From Gerris lacustris (Eukaryota > Arthropoda > Insecta > Hemiptera > Gerridae), in assembly GCA_951217055.1 (NCBI GenBank), contig OX578279.1, positions 23,180,173 to 23,244,172 of the forward strand: a DNA stretch of 64,000 nucleotides, given 5' to 3'. Position numbers and translations under genes: made by a program. Below the pieces are notes generated by a model. The model saw only the letters and a program-made list of their open reading frames with translations, made no database searches and was not told where the DNA came from. The first letter of the stretch is position 1; each line of letters begins with the position of its first letter. Shown one piece after another: positions 23,613-35,110 of this stretch.

Positions 23613-24567
23613 TGCCAATTAGTGTGGCACATACTTCCTCGCGTTCTCTTTTAGTTTAATGATTTTATACTATTAAAACCTATAATTGTCAAATTTATTT
23701 TATTTTCTCCTGTTTTTTTAAAACAGTCAAAATTGTTTTTACAAGCTTTTATTTAACTTGCAATGTTTGTATGTATGTATGTATTTATGATCGGGTCAAA
23801 TCTTGCAACTGGATTTGAAAGCTATAAGTTATCCTCAACCAGGTTTAGTTTGGATGACAATGCATGGTTAGCTAAGTGACGTCATTCTAAATCCAATATG
23901 GCGGACAGCCCATGCTAGTAGACTAGTTATTTTTTAAGAACACCCATGATATGGGTATCAAATGAAAGGGTTTGCAGAGAAGAATACGAAAAATAAAATG
24001 CCTTCACTCAAAATCCAATATGGCGGATGGCCCAAGTTAAAGCTTGTTTTGAAAAATGTTTTTTTACAAGCTTTTATTTAACTTGCAAGGTTTGTATATG
24101 TATGTATGAACGGGTCAAATCTTGCAAGTGAATTTTAAAGCAGTTATCCTCAACCGATTGAATTGAAATTTGGCATACTCGTTTAGTTTGGATGACAATG
24201 CATGGTTAGCTAAGTGACGTCATTCTAAATTCAATATGGCGACAGCCCAAGATGGTGGACTAGTTATTTTTTAAGCACGCTCATGACATTGGTATCAAAT
24301 ACGAAAGGGTTTGCTGAGAAGAATACGAATAAAATCTTGTTTTTAAAAATTATTTTTTAATAAAATGATTATTCACAATGGGCTAATTATGACCTACCAT
24401 TCAAATTTCAATAAAATCATATCAGTAGTTATATGTTGGTTCACAAAAAATTGAGCGACCTACCGACAGACACGGAACCAAAAAATGTTCCCTGATGTCT
24501 GAAATGAATTTCTGTTCTGGAATTTTTGAAATCGGAGACATATAATATTTTCGTTCTTCAGAACGGA
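23613..24567 (+). mobile_element. Family D copy interrupted by a tandem duplication
   Basis: The left part (GCCAATTAGTGTGGCACATA) runs to CAGTCAAAATTG near 23735. The right part resumes at about 24376 (CACAATGGGCTAATTATGAC) and continues to TTCGTTCTTCAGAACGG. In other D copies these parts are joined by about 180 bp of different sequence. Here they flank a duplicated 325-bp unit, listed next. Confidence 0.75.
23736..24350 (+). repeat. Tandem duplication of a 325-bp unit inside a D element
   Basis: Unit 1 starts TTTTACAAGCTTTTATTTAA at 23736 and unit 2 repeats this at 24061. Both contain CGGGTCAAATCTTGCAA, GATGACAATGCATGGTTAGC, TAAGTGACGTCATTCTAAAT, CAATATGGCG and GAAAGGGTTTGC. Unit 2 is slightly shorter at the 3' side but contains a stretch (GATTGAATTGAAATTTGGCA) absent from unit 1. 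Confidence 0.9.
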
Positions 24568-25839
24568 ATTTTTACGGATTTTTTCTAACGGATTTTCACA
24601 CTTGGAGCGACGAATATGAGAGAGATTCGGTGTCTTTAAATGAAGAACTAAGAGTATTTAAATTCCAGGTCTATAAATGCTATTAAAAGTCCAATAGCAG
24701 CACTTAATTACAATAATTGTACTTCTACTAGTAATAGCTAGGATGGGCGAGATAATAGTTTATACTGATATTAAATAACACAAATATGTTCCTAAATCGT
24801 TTAAATAAATTAAATCAAGTTATTTATTAAAGAGAATGAGGAATTAAAAGAAACAGATGCAATAACTCTAAAAAATGAAACTCGAAAAGATTACGTTCGA
24901 CAAAAAAAAAAAATACAGATAATTTTAAATTGGTATCAGCTGTTTACCGGTTTGTCGCTTGAGGCAGAAAAAACACCTTAACAACGGTTAAAAAAGGAAA
25001 TAAATCGGGTAATTGTCGTCCTATGGGGAGATTACAGGAGCAATAAGCAAAACTTTAATTGGAGCGGCTCCTTAAAAATTCGTTTCGGGCGATCAATGAA
25101 TTCTTCAAACGGATCGTAATTTCTGGGTTTACGAGTGAGTGGACCATAAATATACTAAGAGCATGTTAAGCAACCTGCTCGAGCATTCGATACCGGTGAT
25201 TCAATTTTATTACATCTCATATTTCCAAAACAGATCTCCAAGCTACGGACTTTACAAGCTTGCCCAATTATATACGACGCTTTCGGATTTTATAAAAGAA
25301 TCGCTTGTATATTTGCTTCTGATCAGAGTAAATCTCGTTTGCAATATTATTTATTTCTTGTTATGTTCTTTTTTTCGCCCTTTGTTAAGTTAAAATAAAC
25401 GTCTTTATTAAAAAAAAAAAAAGTAAGATAAAATAAATATTAAAAATCCACCTAAACAGAATCCGATATATTTGATAAAATAAACATTCTCTTTCACATA
25501 AAATATAGCTTTGAAATAAAAAATTGTAAAGGTAAAAGACACCAACAAAGGATTCTATCTTCTATATTTTTGCTAAATAAAAAAATAATAAATGTAGAAC
25601 ATTTATCAGTTCCAGTCCAACAATAATGTAGTTATAGTAAATTAAATAAAGAAATCAAATTTAAATATAAGAAACTTGCAATAAACATGTTAAATAAGTA
25701 AAATAATATAAAATAGTTAAGATAATAAAAATAAAATCCACTTTTATTCATGTGTTAGGGTATGTTTTCAAATAAAAGAAAAACAATTAAATCATCATAA
25801 GTTCTTTAATAAATTGGCTATAAGTATCGTTCCTCTTCG

Positions 25840-25841
<2 letters not shown>
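24568..25841. other. Mixed stretch: AT-rich DNA with a higher-GC, possibly conserved block
   Basis: 24930-25395 is less AT-rich and of complex composition; see the next entry. After the poly-A at 25410-25422 the sequence returns to very AT-rich DNA. Confidence 0.4.
24930..25422 (+). other. Complex-composition block ending in a polyadenylation-like site
   Basis: This block stands out for balanced composition (for example CTATGGGGAGATTACAGG, then ATTGGAGCGGCTCC). It contains a plus-strand frame (25139-25393) of 84 residues with no recognised domain and a non-ATG start. It ends with AATAAA (25394-25399) followed 10 bases later by an A13 run (25410-25422). Possible readings are the retroposed 3' end of a transcript, a real 3' UTR, or conserved regulatory DNA. 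I cannot choose between them. Confidence 0.3.

Positions 25842-25928
<87 letters not shown>
25842..25928. repeat. (AT)n microsatellite, 87 bp
   Basis: Uninterrupted AT dinucleotides. Confidence 0.98.
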
Positions 25929-25931
<3 letters not shown>

Positions 25932-28900
25932 ACAAGATAATAGTGTTAGTATTACTCTGAATGACATGAGTAGAAGACGAAATAATAAACCGGATAAAAT
26001 AGGATAAATTCAACGATATCAAGTCAAAAATTTAACATAATATAAATAGAAAAAATATAATTTCTTAAAATAATCGCTGTTCAAGAAAATATTAAGTGTT
26101 TTAAAATAATCAATATGACTGGCTAAAAATCGAAGCAGGTCCATGTAAATAACCACCTTTCAATCACCAGAGGGGGAACATTTTTTTTTGTATAAAACTA
26201 TAAATTTATTAAATAAGATATTTTAGACTTAAATAACAGTATCAATTCGTATAAAGTTTTGTCAGACGACAAAGAGTTTGTCAGATCAACTTATTACATT
26301 TAAGTACTTAGTTAAGAGATTTTTAATATATGTATAAGGAGAAGTTTGAAGAGAGTTGATTTCGAGGTAAAAAAAAAAAAATTATAAAATATAATTGTTT
26401 AACTTCATAACTTATCAAGTAGGCGTTATTCATAACTTCAAAACTAACGAACCGACAACAGCTAGTCTTTAAAAAATCAAATTAAAATTATGAGACACCT
26501 TAACTGTTAAAATTACACACAGATTATTAGCTATTTCAAAAGATCAATTTGGTTTTATGAAAATCAAATTAAAAATAAAGAATAAATTTTACATGTAAGA
26601 TCATTATCGAAAGCCAAAATGTATTTCGGCTTCATTGTTTAATTAAGATTGTTAGCTTTAAGACATCATAATTTGGTGAAGTCAACATAAGTATTTAATA
26701 CTCTTTCATTTAAACACCACGATACGTATCGCATCATCCCTAAATATTATTTTAAGATTGCGTGTTTAAGGAAATCCTTAACATATACGCGGATTCCAAA
26801 TTTACCATATCCTCAAGACGAACCAGTTGTTCGAGACACAGAAGAATTTACATTGTAATTCTTAACAGAATACTTTAGTACGAGTTTTTACAACCCAACT
26901 CTGCACGGAATACTTTTGCCTAAAACACGTATGTACGGTTTATTACTTTCAGTGTACTAACCGTATGTAAGTACGTGCTTTTTACAATATCACTAACAGC
27001 ACATACCCTTAAAATTTTATATATTTCACGGAGGAGTAAAAAAACACACCTAAATTCCGCGAAGGAAACGATTATTCCAACAAATATACAATGGACAGAA
27101 ATTGTTCATTAGTACGTAGGGCATTTCGGCCACGAAGTTATTCGAGAAACGAAGATACAAAACAGTAATATGGAAGTCCGATGATTGATTTGAAAGCTTG
27201 CATTCCTCCAAATTATTGGGAACATAGACTTCATACAAAATAATAATAGCTTTAAGAACAGAATATTTAATTTCCTACAAAGAGAAACTTCCAGATCCAT
27301 ATAAAACGGAAAAATCCAAAGCGTTATTTTGATTCCAGCAGTTGAAATCATATCGCCTTTTCGCCAAATATATATGTTTTAATCACTGATTTACAATCCA
27401 ATATCGGAACTTTTTAAGTTAAAATTCAGAGGCTATATTTATTTAATTAACTTACATTTCACCTTACGTGTGGCTTACAAGGTATAATATGTTAAAAAGA
27501 TGATCATTACATATACAATTTATTTTAAAGGCTAATATTAGTAGTATAACCTAAGGAATGGATTGTGAGCCTAATGAGTTATGTAGTAAAAGGGGGGAAA
27601 AATGTATAGCCTAATTTACATAGTACATTAGTGGCCTAATGAAATTTCATTCTTTCCATCACGTAGGCATATACACATTTTTTAATGATGCATAAAATTA
27701 AAAGGTGATTTAATCAAAATTGGAATCATCTTCATGGAAGTGTGTTTATACTCGTAATGTTAAGTTAATGGATTGAGCTTAAAGATAGGTTCAACACGTG
27801 TTCTTAAAATAAAATTTGAATATTATTGTTTTGAAAATATACATTTATAAATTTGGATTATACACGAACGCAAGGTTAAACTTTTAAAGATGGGACCGAT
27901 TACATTTAGAATTTATTCAAAATTTAGGTAATTATTAATATTTAGATTCATAATAAATTTTAATTTCATTACGAAATCTATTATAAAGGTATATAATATT
28001 ATAAGTATTTCTCTATTGAAGTTATATGTAGTATTCTTGTAACTTCTATAATTGTGCCTTTTAATATTTAATTGCAAAACCGTTAACTCAAAATTAAATA
28101 TTTCGTCTAATTATATGACATTACTAACTCTCTCTTATACTTTCATATTGCGTACTATGTAAGAAAAAAGATAATAAATTTAAAGATTTAAAACCTTAGG
28201 ACTATTATCAAAACAATATTCTGCAACATGTTCAACGATGCTACCCTACAACACATAATCTAAAAAAGTAGAGCCCAATTATCTTTAGTAGATCGGACTT
28301 AAAGTTCATTTAAAAGTAACTGACATCAGTAATCAAGTTTAAATCATGCGATTTCTTTGTGATTGATGTTGACCACTAGCAGAAATCCGGTCATTTGAAG
28401 AATAAAGTTTACTCCTTCTTTATTCCAAATTATACGGTGTATTTATGGTAAATTCTAGTACATTCGATTAAATTGCTCATACAAATGAGTTTCAAATGGA
28501 ATTCTTGTTTTGTTTACATAAAGATTCAATCAACTGAGTAACTAATGTATGAATAAAACATAACTACGTCAATTTACACAAAAAGGTACTATTATATACT
28601 TACAAGTATATGTTTATTTTGTTGGTTTTTTTTTAGTGAGATAGGTTATCCTTGTAGAAAATAGGCTTTATTTTAGTACGAAGTCAGAGGTTAACAAGAT
28701 AAGTAAATTATACCTTTTATACTAAATGAGACAAAAGTATAATGACCAAAAGGATATTGTAGGGTGATTGATTGTGTAATAAAAGTTGAATTTCAGAATG
28801 ATAATATGGTTCGGCCTCAGGGTTCGGCCTGGTAGATTATAGAAGTCAGGCTTGGACCAGAAGAACGCTCAGGCCTTCCCCTATATATTGCGTAACTACG

Positions 28901-29483
28901 AAGCTAATCGCACCATCCCAAATCCGGACCACAACTGTCCCAATAGCCGAAATATTCCTTCCTTCCACCGGCCTCCTTTCTACTCCGTGTCATTAGACCA
29001 CATTTGCAAAAGTTCCAAAATGAATGTTAAAAAAACAAAAAACTAATCCAAAACCATTTACTTATAGTCGATTCAAATGAGATGCTTATCATCTTCATAG
29101 GTTGGAAATTAGAATGATTAAGAAAATGTATTTTTAAATATTATGGGAATATTAAAATCGAAAATGTTATTAGGGCATATGTTTGACCTGTATTTCCTCT
29201 ATGGCTTTAGATCGACAGGAATGAGTTATTAAAGCGCCAGTTCGATTATCCAATAACTTTCCACCAGGTAAACGTATCCCTAAGCTTTAAATTTAAAAGC
29301 CCAACATTGACTAAATTAGTAGATGATCTAATACAATAACTCGAGGAATAAATGCCATAAACGCCAAATATACGGGTCAATGCCAAGAATAAAAAGATGG
29401 TGTGTAGCATTCCTCTTAACCTATTTATTAATTTAATTAGAACCTACTACTAAAAAAGGACGGGCATCGTTTACTAGGATACT
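25929..29483. other. AT-rich non-coding stretch
   Basis: No recognised repeat. A GC-richer patch at about 28800-29000 includes GTTCGGCCT twice within 20 bp and a plus-strand frame (28852-29046) without an ATG start or known domain. The minus-strand frames at 27050-27351 overlap each other and show no domain. Confidence 0.4.
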
Positions 29484-29880
29484 TACTAGGGAGTTACTTT
29501 AGATTGTTACTCCCCTTATTGTTTCTTACCTAATCTACTAACGTGAGATTAATTTTCTTGGTCATAACTGTTGAGGTCTAGTAGAATAATAGAAGAATCT
29601 CGTAGTAGCTACTAATAAAATTTGGGCACTTTTTTAGATTGTTACTCCCCTTATTAAAAAATTAGAACAGAGTAACAATCTAAAGAAAAAGAAGGTATAC
29701 GGAATGTTCTTTTTTAGACTGTCACTCCACTTGTATAAACAGAAGTGTGATAATCCTTTGTCACAAATTACATTGGACTAAAATACTATTGGAATAGTTA
29801 TTTAGACCAAAGAATGAATAAATTATAATGCCTATTTATATTCTGAAAAACATAGGGGAGTAACAATCTAAATAAGTACC
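29484..29880 (-). mobile_element. Dimeric MITE family E, copy 2 (reverse orientation, most complete)
   Basis: One outer end is at 29493-29517 (TTTAGATTGTTACTCCCC), the other at 29862-29880 (inverted). An inner outward-facing end pair lies near 29637-29730 with the spacer (reverse complement) AACATTCCGTATACC. 29521-29600 is the reverse complement of 11570-11648, which fixes orientation and shows that the amplified unit is about 390 bp. Confidence 0.85.
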
Positions 29881-31529
29881 GGATAAAGATATCAAATATT
29901 AGGAGGTAAGATGTCCCTCCACCAAAAGTAACTTTTCACAAGGCCGGCTTCAAACCACTAGCGGTCATCATACGAACAAAGTAAGAAAAAAACCAAAAAA
30001 AAACCAAAAAAAAAAAACCAGCAGGTATACCCTTGAATAAAAGATTTCTATATAGAAAACCGTTTATATCACACCTTATAAACTTAAATAGAGTGATACA
30101 ATTTTAAAATCAATATAGTTGGTTATAGTGGAGAGTCATTAAGCTGGCAATTATAAAAATATTTGTATTTTATTTTCGCACATCGTAAAATACATTATAT
30201 AATCCTACGTACTTATGAAATTATACACATTTTATTTCCTTCTTTTATTAATATTTTTATATTTTATTACTGTATCAAAAAAGAAAGATTAAGTAATAAT
30301 TTTTAATTTAATAAGCATATATGGTTTTTAATGTCTTGGTATCTTAACTTTTATTTATTATATAACGGAATCACGTGAGAAATTAATTAAATACACGAAG
30401 TGTTGTATTTTCGGTAATGCTTTCAAGTAGAGAGATGTCAGGAATTGATAAAGAAGCTTTCAACCTGAAAGAGCCAAGATATTCTTAGTTTGATAAAAAC
30501 ATTCACCAGGTGAATTTGAATTCGATTGTCGTTTAGTTCCTTTTTCTTTATTTTCCCAGGCTTCATTAGAATCGAGAATATCTTTAACAGTTATCAAGTA
30601 GTCGAGCGTGCCTTCACCTTCCACATCTCACCTGGTTCGTTCTTTCTCACCTCGGAATCATCCTTTATAAATCGTTACGGGAACATGGAGATCGGGAACG
30701 GTATAGTTGAATGTGAGCATTGTGGTCAATGTTACAAAGTTTTGGACAATGGTTTCTATTAAAGCAACAAATTAGCGACAAGAAGAAGAAAAAAATCTAG
30801 ATAATATCTTTACAAGAAATACATTCAGCGTTAAAATGTTGTACGCACTATGCGTATGAATGTGAGAACATTAAACAATACAGTACCACATACAATAACC
30901 TTTAATATAATTCAAAATGATCCATTGCTTAAGTTTACGGAAAACACGATTTTACGCCTCTTTAACTCCTTTAAATCACAGTAAAAAAAAATTAAATTAT
31001 GTGTACTCGTGATCACTTGAAAAATTTAGGCCAATAAAGCAAGAAACGAATCAAGAGGAGTTTTTCACACTCACAAAAATCTTTTGTTATATACTCTTTA
31101 AAGAATAATTGCCTAATTTACCGGAAACACGATTTTATGCAGCCACATTAATTTTTCAGATTTTAGCATAACCATACTCGTGATTAACGTTATACATTTA
31201 GAGGTTATCAAAACTTGATAAGAATCTAAAGCTTATTTTAATTTTTTTATTAATTGCGACTTATAAAAGAGATGCTAAAGCAGATGTAAATACACCCTTT
31301 AGACGTCTTTTGTTCGTTTAAAACTCAAGATCATTTCTTTGTGTATCCTTCGCTTCACTTTTAAATTTTGAACTTTTAAAATTTGAGTTATTTAAAAAAA
31401 AAAAGACGCACTCTACAGATTCCTTTATCTATAAAGCCAAACTTTAAGAAATAACTCTTCATAAAACTCAGTCACAACAAGGACAGATATTTGCATTTTG
31501 CTTACACCCCATTGTAAAGTTAATCATAT
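29881..31529. other. AT-rich stretch with one exon candidate
   Basis: Mostly plain AT-rich DNA, with an A-rich imperfect AAAAACC repeat at 29985-30020. The exon candidate at 30560-30762 is listed separately. Confidence 0.4.
30560..30762 (+). CDS. Candidate 3' terminal coding exon, unidentified protein
   Basis: A strong acceptor, TTCTTTATTTTCCCAG, ends at 30559. From there an open frame (phase: first two bases finish a codon) runs 67 codons to TAA at 30760-30762. Third positions favour G or C (ATC, AAC, GTC, GAG, TTC, ACC, CTC, GGG), unlike the surrounding AT-rich DNA, which argues for real or recent coding. The C-terminal end reads VECEHCGQCYKVLDNGFY, with Cys-x2-Cys-x2-Cys spacing that recalls the first half of a zinc-binding finger but lacks the histidines. 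I do not recognise the family. The upstream exons would lie outside the window or be cryptic. A decayed transposon ORF is the main alternative. Confidence 0.4.
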
Positions 31530-31530
31530 T

Positions 31531-31770
31531 TATAATAATCAAGTTAGTGTCCCGACGACGCATCTAGAAATGATTTGTTATTGCTTCGCTAAGGCAACCA
31601 CATTTATTCCAATAAAAAAAATATTTGTTTTGATTTGTTGGTCTTCAAATAGATATAATAACTTATATATAATAAATCATTTAAATTAATTTACTTAGTT
31701 GTACTTTTTTTCTAAATATAAAATTAAGCCCGTTACCACGGGTCTAAGGGCTCGTAATAATATAAAACGA
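31531..31770 (+). repeat. Dispersed repeat family N, copy 1
   Basis: Aligns with 44043-44312. Shared blocks are GTGTCCCG(A/T)CG, GGCAACCACATTTATTCCAA, TTTGTTTTGATTTGTTGGTC, AAATAGATATAAT and GGGCTCGTAATAATATAAA. Copy 2 has different sequence between the last two blocks. Non-coding, class unknown. Confidence 0.75.
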
Positions 31771-31839
31771 AAAAAAAAAACAACGGAAAATTGCGGCATT
31801 TATTAAATTGTAATATATATAGGACTTATTTATCTTATA

Positions 31840-32322
31840 AAAAGGTATAATTGGTAACATTTTTAGCTCAGTAGGCGAAATAGTTATTCAGTGTTAAATT
31901 TTCAAAAGTTCACAAGTTGATATTTTCTAAATAGCGGCAAATATCAAATCGGAATTCATTAAACATGATTGCCTTATAAAGAAGTTTAATCGGTGCAAAT
32001 TTTCGCGCAATCGGAAAATTTCTAGATTTTTACGAATTTCTGTTGAATCAGCAAAATGTGTTAGTGACGTCAAAATTTATGATTTGCCGAGCAGCATTAA
32101 GGACTGATTTCTGTACAGCAATTTTCATCTCTCAAGCCAAAAACTGCGGGAGTTATGCGCGACACACACACACAGACAGACATCCAGCTAAAATCCAGCT
32201 AAAATTGTCTTGTAAACCTCAAAAAAGATAATTCCGTTGAAACCTCAGTTTCGCATTATTTATTTTTATTTTAATTTTTTGGATAAAACAGTACTTTTTT
32301 AGGTAAGGGAAAGTAAAAAGGG
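31840..32322 (-). mobile_element. Family O element, copy 2 (partial)
   Basis: The reverse complement aligns with the left 300 bp of the element at 17383. Shared blocks are the terminal CTTTTTACTTTCC, TTTCAACGGAATTATC, AGAAATCAGTCCTTA and the GCTGATTCA region. The 5S-like part and the opposite TIR are not present here. CACACACACAGACAGACA at about 32163-32180 is typical of these elements. The frame at 32043-32231 is a reading of the repeat. Confidence 0.65.
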
Positions 32323-33591
32323 AGCAGCTTGATAATAAATACAACGAAATTATAAACAACAATTATAATTTTATTTAAAAAAAAAAATGCTTTTATACTC
32401 TCCTAAATTTATATCATCATTAAAATACTGATAGTAGAAATGTTTTAATAAACAAAGAGAGGAATAAAAGTCACATTGAGTCGGTGAAAGATGATTACCC
32501 ATTAAGGCAATATTAAGTGACTAGATAGATTTCTAATGACTAACCTATAGTTAAAGGAATTTCTACTACACATACCTAAACCAACTAATCATCAACTTGA
32601 TCATAACTATCATTAAGTTGCAAAGGAAAGAATTTTTGATTATCACGACACACAAAATCGTTTCGAGATTGAGGTGAAAGTTAGTAAGGGGGTCTGGTCA
32701 GTTCACCCTGTGGCCTCTCATGCAAAGTGTCGTGAGTTAGTTTTAAGTATTAATAAAAAAAAATGCTTTTACAACAAGATCACATAACGATGCTAACCTT
32801 GAATGACATTGACCCGAGTATAAATAAAGTGTTATAACGGTGAACAATCTATGTTCCTTTAGGGCAAAAGTTGCTATAAAACCTTCAAGGCAATTCGTTC
32901 ATCACGACTAACAAACAAACAACAGCGCTACTTTTAAGGAGAACATTTAATGTGGTTTTCGAAAAAAAAAAAAAAAAAGTTTTTCGGCTTGCTCTATAAG
33001 ATAAGAAGTAAATAAAACAATTCCTTTTTTACATAAATATAATATATAATATTATTCCTAGAGAATACATAATATCGCAAGTAAATAACTATGAGGTAAG
33101 TGTTATCTCGTTAGAGGACAATGAGGAAGTAGCAGAATTCGTTTTTATTCGTATACTTTTTAGTCGTAAGTTTAAAAAAGTTAGAACTCAACATCATAAA
33201 GCAAATAAAATTTAAGACATCTAAGGATATTATTTAATAAAATGATTTAATAAAACTTTAAACTCCCAGTCCAAATTTAGTTTAAGTTTTATTTACAGTT
33301 CAAAACTGGATTTGTGTTAGTTTATAGTCGTCATAAAAATAAAATTTATTACAGACCGATTACAATCAACCTGACCTGTTATCACCAATACATTGCCTCA
33401 GCTTATTTCGGTCAATTACAACTAATAAAAACTAGTTGAGATATTAAAGAGATCTTTTAGCTCATTATATAAATAGTTAAGTTATAATAAGTACCTAATG
33501 CTTTTATATAGAATACCAAAAAATATATAAAAACTAAACAATAATACTTTATTAACAATGTAATACCGTGTTTTTGCACACTGCAATGAGG
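32323..33591. other. AT-rich non-coding stretch
   Basis: Poly-A run at 32963-32979. No repeat or gene recognised. Confidence 0.5.
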
Positions 33592-33593
33592 TA

Positions 33594-33801
33594 CACAATT
33601 TGTGATAATGAGACACACCAAGGGATGTGTCACGCAAGTGCGACACATATGAACTGTTCCAACATCCGACAATAAGTCAATAAGATGTTAGCGTAATGCC
33701 GAGCCAACATCTTATTGACTTAATGTCGGATGTTGGAACAGTTCCTATGTGTCGCACTTGCGTGACACATCCCTTGGTGTCTCTCACTATCACAAATTGT
33801 G
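33594..33801. mobile_element. Hairpin MITE, 208 bp, 96-bp arms, TA duplications
   Basis: The left arm 33594-33689 and right arm 33706-33801 are reverse complements with only scattered mismatches, separated by a 16-bp loop. The outer ends are CACAATTTGTGA and TCACAAATTGTG. TA lies immediately outside both ends (33592-33593 and 33802-33803), as expected for Tc1/mariner-type insertion. A transcript would fold into one long hairpin. No ORF is credible; the minus frame at 33457-33672 just crosses it. The low divergence between arms suggests a fairly recent insertion or arm homogenisation. Confidence 0.9.
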
Positions 33802-34529
33802 TAATAATACTTTAATATGTAAGCTTCAGATAGATTACAAGACAGATCCTTAAGTATTATAATTTTATTTATCGATTTACATAACATAGAACGTCAAAAA
33901 AGGGACCAACTATTGAATATTCTGCTCATCAAATGTGACACTAATTTGTTATCACACTCTAAATGTTTAAACATTCTAGCTCTATTATTTCCTGTGTTGT
34001 AATAGAGCAGCAAATAATATAAGTCACGAAACTTGTAGCCGGGATAAAACAAGAACCTAGAACGAATGTAGAAAAGAAAAGTCACTAATCAACTCTATAG
34101 AAAGGCTAATATTTATTTGATTTTGACAGTGTGTTTGACAACAATGATCTAAGAAAAACGATAGTTCATTCAGGGGATTCCTGCGGTTTACGGGCTAAGG
34201 AAGAATATTATATTTATTTATATTAAGGAAGGTAAATTAATACGAAGAAATGAGGAAAATATTACACACCTGAAAGCGAATTAGTAACTTAACCCACTAG
34301 TGAGTCTAAATTTGATGAAGCTAATTATTAAAATTTTAGCACAAAGTGAATTTTTAGACCATCTGTTTTAACAAATATAATCCTTAATCAGTACATTTAT
34401 AAATATTAATTTAAAAATGATATTGGAGATTTAATGGTTAGGAATGCTTTTAAACAACACATTTAATCATATAAAAAGTCTTAAGATTGTTTTTGCTTCA
34501 AAGCTTGTCCAGAGGTAACGGAAGCAACT

Positions 34530-34605
34530 ATGATTAAGTTCTAGGCCTTCCGGCGGTGTTTATCGACGTTTCACCTGCTATGGTGGATGCATCTTCTGGC
34601 ATGTA
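34530..34605 (-). mobile_element. Probable Penelope-like element end with degenerate hammerhead motif
   Basis: On the minus strand: CAGAAGA (34598-34592), a stem formed by CACC and GGTG, then GAAACGTC (34572-34565), followed by ACACCGCCGGAAGGCCTAG. GAAACGTC with an upstream CTGAAGA-like box is the layout of hammerhead motifs in Penelope-like retroelements. Here the second core base is changed (CAGAAGA for CTGAAGA), so this copy would probably be inactive. No reverse transcriptase is visible next to it. Confidence 0.4.
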
Positions 34606-34711
34606 CATGCTGTTCTGAGCTAGGGATAACGAGGACTAGAAAGAATGGTCGGGAGCAGTCGTCGAAAAATACACCGAACATGACGCTGTCACCACTAAAA
34701 AACCTAAAACA

Positions 34712-34981
34712 ATGATGACATCAACTGCGGAAGCCTACACACTAACGGAAGCAACTATGCTTCCGAATCTGAAACGCTACCGTTCCACACATGAGGGTAC
34801 ATTTTATGTTAGTAGGATTATCCGTCAACATATTTTTAAACCACCATTTCTTAAGGCTCTATACACGGTCAAAATGATAGCACAAACATCATGTTTGCGG
34901 AAACATATTGATCGTGTATGGCCTAAATTTGCCCGACATCCGGTTTGCGCAAAACGTTTGATCGTGTATGGGGGCCTTTAA
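34712..34981 (+). other. Unassigned open frame, 89 codons
   Basis: Starts with ATG and runs through balanced-composition sequence. The protein is basic (for example NLKRYRST and RKHIDRVWPKF), with no domain I recognise. The DNA contains GATCGTGTATGG twice, 55 bp apart, which suggests internal duplication. It lies next to the Penelope-like tail and may be transposon-derived. It could also be chance. Confidence 0.2.
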
Positions 34982-35040
34982 AAACAGCTCTTCTATTTTA
35001 ATGAAATTAGGATGGCAGGTCCATAGTACGATATTATTAA

Positions 35041-35110
35041 AAATAAATTTGATCCCACTGGGAATCGAATCAAGTCTAAACTAACACACTATCAATACCA
35101 AGAGTGATGA
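35041..35110 (-). mobile_element. Possible diverged tRNA-derived SINE head
   Basis: On the minus strand, GATTCGATTC (B-box-like) lies about 30 bases downstream of GTGTGTTAGTTTAG, with TTGGTATTGATAG before it. No clear A box or tail, so this is weak. Confidence 0.25.
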
